6,797 nt of DNA from positions 1-6,797 of the forward strand of contig CAKUYG010000119.1 of the NCBI GenBank assembly GCA_934702165.1, given 5' to 3'. A model generated the notes under the pieces. The model was not told the DNA's origin. It saw only the letters and a program-made list of their open reading frames with translations, and did no database searches. Positions 1 through 4,889 of this stretch are shown piece after piece; position 1 is the first letter of the stretch, and each line of letters begins with the position of its first letter. The position numbers and the translations under genes were made by a program. The stretch comes from an uncultured Bacteroidales bacterium. Its GTDB lineage: Bacteria > Bacteroidota > Bacteroidia > Bacteroidales > UBA932.

Positions 1-882
1 GAGAAATTCATCATATACATAAAAAATGGTGTATATGATGAGGAGAAACTCATCATCCCCGAAGGAAAGACCAATCTCTTCTTTGTCGGGGAGAGCCGGG
101 AGGGGACGATAATCAGTTACCACATGTATGACGGCAACAGCCCTCAGACAGGCAATAAACTTCCTGCGGACGTATGGCCGAAGTGGAGCGGAAACGCCAT
201 GCTGGTGCGGACCTCCGCAACCCTGACAATCATGGGTGAGGGCTGCTCTTTTGAGAACCTCACGATCCGCAATACGGCGGGACCGGTCGGTCAGGCACTG
301 GCAATCACCGTCTGCGCAGACAGGACAAGTTTCCGCAACTGCATAATCTCCAGCTATCAGGATACGATATATCTTTGGACTTCGGGGAAGCGCAGTTATT
401 TTGAGAACTGTCTGGTCATCGGGCGCACTGACTATATATATGGCGGTGGAATCGGTTATTTTGAGGGCTGCGAGATCCGCAGCTGGGGCGGTGGCTGGAT
501 TACTGCTCCATCTACTCCGAAAGACCAGCAGTATGGCTTCGTCTTCAATCACTGCAAGTTCACCTATAGCGACAAGAGCCCGCGTCAGGGTGATGACGGG
601 CACAGCATAGCCATCGGCCGGCCTTGGCACAATTATCCGAAGGTGGCGATTCTCAACAGCGACTATTGCGATGAGATGGACCCTCTCGGATGGCCTACCG
701 TGTGGGGGATGCCGTATGCCGCCACAAGTCCGGATCTCCACCTGTATGAGTACGGCAACACTGGCATGCGGGCGGACATGAGCACGCGTTCAAAGTGGCC
801 GGGACTCCGGGCCATGACAGCAGAGGAAGCAGCCGATTATACCGTCGAGAAGGTGTTCGGCGCGGATCCGAGATACTGGTAG
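1..882 (+). CDS. Pectin methylesterase (CE8), 5'-truncated by window edge
   Basis: Hydrolyses methyl esters of galacturonate in homogalacturonan, releasing methanol and making the chain accessible to lyases and hydrolases. The frame is open from base 1 and gives 293 visible residues; the start and any signal peptide lie outside the window. The CE8 signature motifs are visible in order (residues counted from base 1): GVYDE at 10-14 (family GxYxE), QALAI at 98-102 (QAVAL), QDT at 120-122, DYIYG at 144-148 (DFIFG) and GRPW at 206-209. By family knowledge, Asp121 (361-363) is the acid/base, Asp144 (430-432) the nucleophile and Arg207 (619-621) the substrate-binding arginine; Gln98 and Gln120 form the oxyanion site. 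All are present, so the enzyme should be active. The ATG at 124 is internal, since family sequence (the GVYDE strand) precedes it. It ends 5 bp from the convergent barrel gene. The PL4 lyase downstream supports a pectin role. Export to the periplasm or surface is inferred. Confidence 0.95.
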   Translation, partial: EKFIIYIKNGVYDEEKLIIPEGKTNLFFVGESREGTIISYHMYDGNSPQTGNKLPADVWPKWSGNAMLVRTSATLTIMGEGCSFENLTIRNTAGPVGQALAITVCADRTSFRNCIISSYQDTIYLWTSGKRSYFENCLVIGRTDYIYGGGIGYFEGCEIRSWGGGWITAPSTPKDQQYGFVFNHCKFTYSDKSPRQGDDGHSIAIGRPWHNYPKVAILNSDYCDEMDPLGWPTVWGMPYAATSPDLHLYEYGNTGMRADMSTRSKWPGLRAMTAEEAADYTVEKVFGADPRYW

Positions 883-887
883 GATAC

Positions 888-1466
888 TCAAAAACGAAAA
901 CCGAAACCGATCTTGCCTCCCTGGTAGAGAGTGCCTGCGGACAGTTCTGCGAAACCGTAGAATTTGTGTCCGAAGGTGACTCCTATCGGGGAGGCTTGTG
1001 CTGCGAAGAACAGCGACGGCTCCGTGCAGTCGAAGTTTACGACTCCAATACCCGCCTCGACCTTTCCATAGAGGGTGAGATTCTCTTTTGTCAGATAATT
1101 CATGGTGATCTGAGGCATTACGGCGTACATGTCCATGATGTGGTCTCGCCCGTCGTCACCGTTTCCGCTGAAACGGCTCCAGCTAAGGTCCGCCCCTACC
1201 GCCAGCCAGCGGTTAAGTTTGCGGGCTATGTCCAGTGACAGGTCGCCGGTGGTGATGCCGCTGTCGCTTCCGCCTTCGGTCTCATCGGACGTGATGTGGT
1301 TGAGAGCTCCGAAAGCATAGAGAACAAGCCCGGAAATCGGGGCGTAACCCCAACCGGCCCGGACTTCCCAGCTGTAGTCTGGATTATATTTTTCTGTGGT
1401 CTGCCCTGATGAGGACATTGCGACCGCGCAAAGGGCGGTGGCGCAGAGGATGATTTTCCGTAGCAT
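888..1466 (-). CDS. Small outer-membrane beta-barrel protein
   Basis: A 192-residue protein whose exact function is unknown. The N-terminus is a typical Sec signal peptide: MLRKIILCATALCAVAMSSS with cleavage likely near SSGQ at about residue 22. The remaining ~170 residues show alternating polar/hydrophobic strands rich in Gly, Tyr and Trp (for example WEVRAGWGYAPI, LSLDIARKLNRWLAVGADLSW, PQITMNYLTKENLTLYGKVEAGIG). It ends in IGFGFRF, with a terminal Phe as expected of the C-terminal signal recognised by the BAM complex. The length fits an eight-stranded barrel of the Bacteroidota 'outer membrane beta-barrel protein' type. ATG at 1464-1466 is the only start that leaves a complete signal peptide; no Shine-Dalgarno is seen, as is usual in Bacteroidota. 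It is convergent with the pectinesterase and divergent from the FISUMP lipoprotein. It is too short for a SusC/TonB-dependent transporter, so sugar import should not be assumed. Porin-like, adhesive or structural roles are all possible. Confidence 0.85.
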   Translation of the reverse strand: MLRKIILCATALCAVAMSSSGQTTEKYNPDYSWEVRAGWGYAPISGLVLYAFGALNHITSDETEGGSDSGITTGDLSLDIARKLNRWLAVGADLSWSRFSGNGDDGRDHIMDMYAVMPQITMNYLTKENLTLYGKVEAGIGVVNFDCTEPSLFFAAQASPIGVTFGHKFYGFAELSAGTLYQGGKIGFGFRF

Positions 1467-1473
1467 AAAGATA

Positions 1474-1490
1474 TTTTACTCGCGGTAAAA
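1474..1490. repeat. Short inverted repeat upstream of the barrel gene
   Basis: TTTTACTCGCGGTAAAA: arms TTTTAC and GTAAAA around a CG-rich core, extendable by one T:G pair to 7 bp. It ends 7 bases before the barrel gene's start codon. It could be an operator half-site pair or a small 5'-leader hairpin affecting translation. No known regulator is recognised from the sequence, and chance occurrence in AT-rich DNA is possible. Confidence 0.35.
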
Positions 1491-1600
1491 ATGCGAAAAC
1501 AATTTCAATTTGCAAAATGCTTTGCCCATTTAGGTTTCAAAACGTCGGGATTTGAGCCGTTTTATTTGCTGTTTGTAAATAGCAGCCTGTTTTTCAGAAT

Positions 1601-1631
1601 GTTGCGATATTGTTAAATTTTTCTATATTTG
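1601..1631 (+). promoter_or_regulatory. Bacteroidota-type promoter for the FISUMP lipoprotein gene
   Basis: TATATTTG at 1624-1631 matches the Bacteroides -7 consensus TAnnTTTG exactly. A TTG at 1602-1604 lies 19 bp upstream, the usual place for the -33 element recognised by the primary sigma factor of this phylum. Transcription would be expected to begin a few bases after 1631, giving a leader of about 20 bases before the ATG at 1659. The surrounding DNA is AT-rich. No riboswitch-like structure fits in so short a leader. Confidence 0.7.
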
Positions 1632-1658
1632 CTGACAAAGTGTATTTATCCTATTATT

Positions 1659-2903
1659 ATGAAGAAGTTATTTTATCTTTCCTGCGGCGCTGCGCTAGTG
1701 CTCGCCGCTTCCTGCAACAAGGTGGAAGTCGCTCCTGGCCCTCAGCCAAGGCCGGCAAGTACGACCGTTGATCTCAGCCACGACGGCACGGCCAACTGTT
1801 ATCTGCTCTCCGAACCTGGAGTGTATTCGTTTGATGCTACGGTGCGCGGCAACGGTGCCGAGACCGAGGGGTTGGCAAAACCTGCCGCTCTTGCTCCAGC
1901 CGGGGCCAAACTTGTCTGGGAGACAGAGAAAGGCCTTGTAAGCGCTGTCTCTTATGCTGACGGGAAGATAAGTTTCACATCATCCGGTAATCCGGGCAAT
2001 GCTCTCATCGCCGCCCTTGATGCGGACGGTAATATCATTTGGAGCTGGCATATATGGTATCCTGAAGACGAGGTTCTGACTTATGGCCTGAAGTCCGGCT
2101 ACCGTGCGATGAACATGGATCTGGGGGCTCTTGCGGCCGAATTCAGCACTGACTCTGATGTGAAGCCTTATGGAATGCTTTACCAGTGGGGCCGCAAGGA
2201 TCCGTTCCCTCCCGCACCGACCCGTACCGGTGACACTCAGACCGTGGGGGCTCCGCTCTACGATGCCGACGGCCAGCAGGTAAGTATAGATCATACTTCC
2301 TGGACATCCTCTGACGAGAACACTCTTGAATTTGCAATTGCAAACCCTACCGTGTGCGTGGCGAGCGGAGCTCTTGCCGCCACTTCCCAGGACTGGCTTG
2401 CCGAGTCTGTCGATGGCCTTTGGGGCAACCCTCTCGGCAGCGTCCGTGACAGAGCCACCAACACATATCCCAACAAGGGAGCGAAGTCCTATTATGACCC
2501 GTGCCCTGTGGGATATCGTGTTCCGCCGGCGGATGTATTCAGCACATTTACGACATCCGGAGGGTATGCCTGGACAATTGACTCTTTCGATGTGGCTGAC
2601 GCCGATGGTGACGGAGATGTCGATGCCAATGACTTTGACTGCGGATGGCGTTTCAATGTGACAAGCGGCAACAGTCTCTTTTTCCCTGCGGCCTCACGCT
2701 ATTATGGAGCTTATGGTATGCTGATGGGCTCAATGAGCGGGCTCTGGGGCAACTATTGGGGTAATGCGGCCGCTGAAGCCAGCTATGGCAAGCCGGGTGT
2801 CGCATTCTGCGTGCTTTCATTCGCCAAGTCTCCGATGACCGTCTCCCCGGCAGCTACGGCCGCCCGTGCCGAAGGCATGGCTGTCCGTTGCATCAAGGAG
2901 TAG
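1659..2903 (+). CDS. FISUMP-family surface lipoprotein with a calcium-loop insertion
   Basis: A 414-residue lipoprotein of unknown function. MKKLFYLSCGAALVLAASC is a type II signal peptide with lipid-modified Cys19. Residues ~37-135 form a beta-rich domain common at the N-terminus of Bacteroidota lipoproteins (ANCYLLSEPGVYSF, then NALIAALDADGNIIWSWHIW). Residues ~145-414 resemble the Fibrobacter succinogenes major paralogous (FISUMP) domain: MNMDLGA, YGMLYQWGRKDPFPP, YDPCPVGYRVPP, FFPAASRYYG and the closing GMAVRCIKE. Within it, residues 314-325 (2598-2633) are a dockerin/EF-hand-like loop, DADGDGDVDAND, with Asp at positions 1, 3, 5, 7, 9 and 12. ATG at 1659 is chosen because it begins the lipoprotein signal; an in-frame TTG at 1629 lies inside the promoter -7 element and cannot be the start. 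The gene has its own promoter and is followed by a strong hairpin, so it is probably monocistronic. A surface-binding or adhesive role is possible but not shown; a link to pectin rests only on location. Confidence 0.85.
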   Translation: MKKLFYLSCGAALVLAASCNKVEVAPGPQPRPASTTVDLSHDGTANCYLLSEPGVYSFDATVRGNGAETEGLAKPAALAPAGAKLVWETEKGLVSAVSYADGKISFTSSGNPGNALIAALDADGNIIWSWHIWYPEDEVLTYGLKSGYRAMNMDLGALAAEFSTDSDVKPYGMLYQWGRKDPFPPAPTRTGDTQTVGAPLYDADGQQVSIDHTSWTSSDENTLEFAIANPTVCVASGALAATSQDWLAESVDGLWGNPLGSVRDRATNTYPNKGAKSYYDPCPVGYRVPPADVFSTFTTSGGYAWTIDSFDVADADGDGDVDANDFDCGWRFNVTSGNSLFFPAASRYYGAYGMLMGSMSGLWGNYWGNAAAEASYGKPGVAFCVLSFAKSPMTVSPAATAARAEGMAVRCIKE

Positions 2904-2921
2904 TATTGCCGCTGACGGTAT

Positions 2922-2972
2922 ACGATAAGAGGAGGTCGCCCCCTTTTGGGCGACCTCCTCTTATCGTGTTTA
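2922..2972 (+). terminator. Intrinsic terminator, 20-bp perfect stem
   Basis: Bases 2922-2941 pair perfectly with 2948-2967, leaving the loop CCTTTT, and are followed by GTTTA. It begins 19 bases after the FISUMP stop codon. The GC-rich top of the stem and the short T run fit Rho-independent termination of the + strand gene. Because the stem is symmetric and lies between convergent genes, it may also stop minus-strand transcription from the PL4 operon, although no T run follows it in that direction. Confidence 0.75.
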
Positions 2973-2998
2973 TAGGAGCGGGGCTCCGCCCCTCTATA
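2971..2998 (-). other. Second hairpin overlapping the PL4 stop codon
   Basis: GGGGC at 2980-2984 pairs with GCCCC at 2988-2992 around a TCC loop. TATAG at 2971-2975 pairs with CTATA at 2994-2998, leaving a small asymmetric internal loop. The outer arm includes the PL4 stop codon (2994-2996). It may protect the 3' end of the minus-strand message or pause polymerase before the larger hairpin. It has no T run, so it is not called a terminator on its own. Confidence 0.45.
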
Positions 2999-4889
2999 AT
3001 TCGAGCCGCAGGTAGTCGTAGAGCACTCCGGTGTTGAGCGAGCCTCCAGGGAGGGTTATGGTGAGGCGGTTGCCGCCCTCGCGGAGTAAGCTGCTGTCGA
3101 AGGCGAACTCTGTCTCATACCAGATGCCGTGGAATCCGTGGCGGGTGATCACCCCGTCGCGGGTTTGCCGGAGCTGGAGCGTGCCTGCCGGCTTGCCGTT
3201 GACGCCGATTTCAAGTTCCTGGGCGGCGGTGCCGCAGATGGCGAGCCTGAGAGTGGCCGTGGCTCCGGCGGACGGTGCCTTGTCCATATTGAACCTGACG
3301 GTGTACGGGGTCGCCCTGCCTTCTCCGGAGACTCCGAAGAACGGACGGACTGTGGCGTCCTTGGATGTGTTGTGCGGAACCTGGAGATATGGCCACTCAC
3401 GGGAGCAGTCCCCCTTGTCAGCATTGAAATCCACATCAGAGGGGAATTCTGTGGCATATTTCAACACGACCTCGGGATTCCGGAAGCTGTCGAAGAGGGC
3501 GAATTCCGAACCTGTACGGTTAGGGACGCCGACTTCGAAAACCTGAGCCCCCTTGCGGACCGGTTTCCACTCCAGTTCCCCGAGATCAAGGTCCTTGCCT
3601 GGAACCACTTCAATATCCGCGAGGGAGAATTCCCCCAGCACTTCGTCGGCGAAGGCGTGGAGGGTGTATCTGCCCGGGCGGATATTCTTGAGCGTGAAGA
3701 CCCCGTCTGCGTCGCCTTTCCCCCAGAACTGGTAGTGCTTGGCGTCTCTCTGCCAGAACGACTCAGGGTCGGTGAGGCCGACATTCACATTGGTCATGGT
3801 GCGCCCGCCGTCGTTGAGCGTCAGCTTGCCGCTCACCGTGGACCGCGGCACGTTATACGCTTCGGCCTTGACCCAGCTGTACGGCCAGGCCTGCCGCTCC
3901 TTTGCCGCCTGCTCTCTGGCGTCGGCATAGAGCCCGCTGTGGTCCGAGCCGCTGTTGAGGTAGATCACGAACGGGCCAATGACCTTCTCCCAGGCCTCTC
4001 CTTCATCGACCTTGACTTCGGCGCCGCCGTAGTGGCTGCTGCGCCAGTAGTTGAGCACGCACGGCGCCGCTACCGGATTGGTGTCCCTGTGGCCCATGAA
4101 TTCCACTTTGGTCGGGCCGCCGCTCATGTATTCCATGGACGGGTTGAGGATGAAGAAACCGAGACTGTCGCTCGTGCTGGACCATCCGAACGCCGGATTG
4201 ACGGACTGCACGGCGGTGTAGACATACTTGTCTCCGGCATAGTGCTCTTTGGGGTAATGGAAGTCAACCTTGCTGTCCACGCTCATCCAGTCGAACATCG
4301 GGGCCAGCTTGGCGCAGAAGCGGGCTTCTCCTATGGCCGTGGCCGGATAGCTCTCCGGGTGGGTGAAGATGCAGTATGTGTATATCTTCGGGCTTCCGTC
4401 TTCAATCGCGTAGCGGATTTCGACGTCCGCCGCGAACTGTCCGTCCGCAGTGGCGCCGGGGCCTGTCCCCATCTTGCGCCCGACGGCGCGGCCCTTGACA
4501 GACACTTCCGCCATCTTCCCGCGGCTGGATGCCGGTTCTATCGTGATCCTGGTCTCGGCCTCCCCGCTGTCTTTCGGGCCGGCCGCGTCGTGTGACCAGA
4601 AGCCGTACTGGTGGTCGGTCATCCCGGGGTTCAGCCCGTGCATATTCGCTCCGGGGGGATCGAGGACAAGGTCCGGACGGCCCAGGGAATCCATCCTGAC
4701 GGCCAGCATCTCCTTGCCTTTGTAGTTGACTGAGACAAGGTCTCCTGATGCTTTGGCCACGGTCGCCTTGACTATGCCGTTGTCAAGCACATAGGTAAGG
4801 GCGTCTTCCGTGACGCTGACGCTCCCTCTTGAGCAGGAGCACAGTACTGCTGCAGCAGCGGCGAGTATGATTATCGTTCTTTTAACCAT
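2994..4889 (-). CDS. Rhamnogalacturonan lyase, polysaccharide lyase family 4, lipoprotein
   Basis: A 631-residue enzyme expected to cleave the rhamnogalacturonan I backbone between rhamnose and galacturonate by beta-elimination. MVKRTIIILAAAAAVLCSC is a lipoprotein signal (lipobox LCSC, Cys19), so it is anchored in the periplasm or on the cell surface. Three family domains follow. Residues ~28-312 are the N-terminal catalytic beta-sandwich, with GEARF at 187-191, KYVYT at 221-225, SGGPTK at 256-261, SSHYGG at 284-289 and GEAWEKVIGPFVIYLNS at 297-313. Residues ~352-442 are the fibronectin-III-like domain (HYQFWGKGDADGVFTLKNIRPG). Residues ~446-631 are the carbohydrate-binding-like domain (FEVGVPNRTGSEF to YDYLRLEL). 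This layout and length match bacterial and plant PL4 enzymes. His286 is a plausible counterpart of the catalytic His of Aspergillus PL4; the catalytic Lys was not assigned. The start codon overlaps the esterase gene by 19 bases, so the two are cotranscribed and probably translationally coupled. Confidence 0.93.
   Translation of the reverse strand: MVKRTIIILAAAAAVLCSCSRGSVSVTEDALTYVLDNGIVKATVAKASGDLVSVNYKGKEMLAVRMDSLGRPDLVLDPPGANMHGLNPGMTDHQYGFWSHDAAGPKDSGEAETRITIEPASSRGKMAEVSVKGRAVGRKMGTGPGATADGQFAADVEIRYAIEDGSPKIYTYCIFTHPESYPATAIGEARFCAKLAPMFDWMSVDSKVDFHYPKEHYAGDKYVYTAVQSVNPAFGWSSTSDSLGFFILNPSMEYMSGGPTKVEFMGHRDTNPVAAPCVLNYWRSSHYGGAEVKVDEGEAWEKVIGPFVIYLNSGSDHSGLYADAREQAAKERQAWPYSWVKAEAYNVPRSTVSGKLTLNDGGRTMTNVNVGLTDPESFWQRDAKHYQFWGKGDADGVFTLKNIRPGRYTLHAFADEVLGEFSLADIEVVPGKDLDLGELEWKPVRKGAQVFEVGVPNRTGSEFALFDSFRNPEVVLKYATEFPSDVDFNADKGDCSREWPYLQVPHNTSKDATVRPFFGVSGEGRATPYTVRFNMDKAPSAGATATLRLAICGTAAQELEIGVNGKPAGTLQLRQTRDGVITRHGFHGIWYETEFAFDSSLLREGGNRLTITLPGGSLNTGVLYDYLRLEL

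Noticed and set aside
795..1238. + strand open frame overlapping the pectinesterase 3' end and the barrel gene
   Set aside because: It is out of frame with the pectinesterase and antisense to the barrel gene. The composition looks random, and both overlapped genes are well supported.
888..1466. Considered calling the barrel a sugar-importing SusC-like transporter
   Set aside because: At 192 residues it is far too small and lacks a plug domain and TonB box.
1513..1540. Possible minus-strand promoter for the barrel gene (GCATTTTG with a TTG 17 bp upstream)
   Set aside because: The -7 candidate lacks the leading TA of TAnnTTTG and the spacer is shorter than usual, so it is too weak to annotate.
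2598..2639. Considered calling a true dockerin domain, implying a cellulosome-like complex
   Set aside because: There is only one loop, no following helix and no second repeat, and it sits inside another domain; a dockerin needs two loop-helix units.
3129..4595. Long + strand open frame (488 codons) opposite the PL4 gene
   Set aside because: It is a shadow of the GC-rich PL4 coding sequence. Its translation has no recognisable domain, while the minus strand encodes a complete PL4 lyase with signal peptide.
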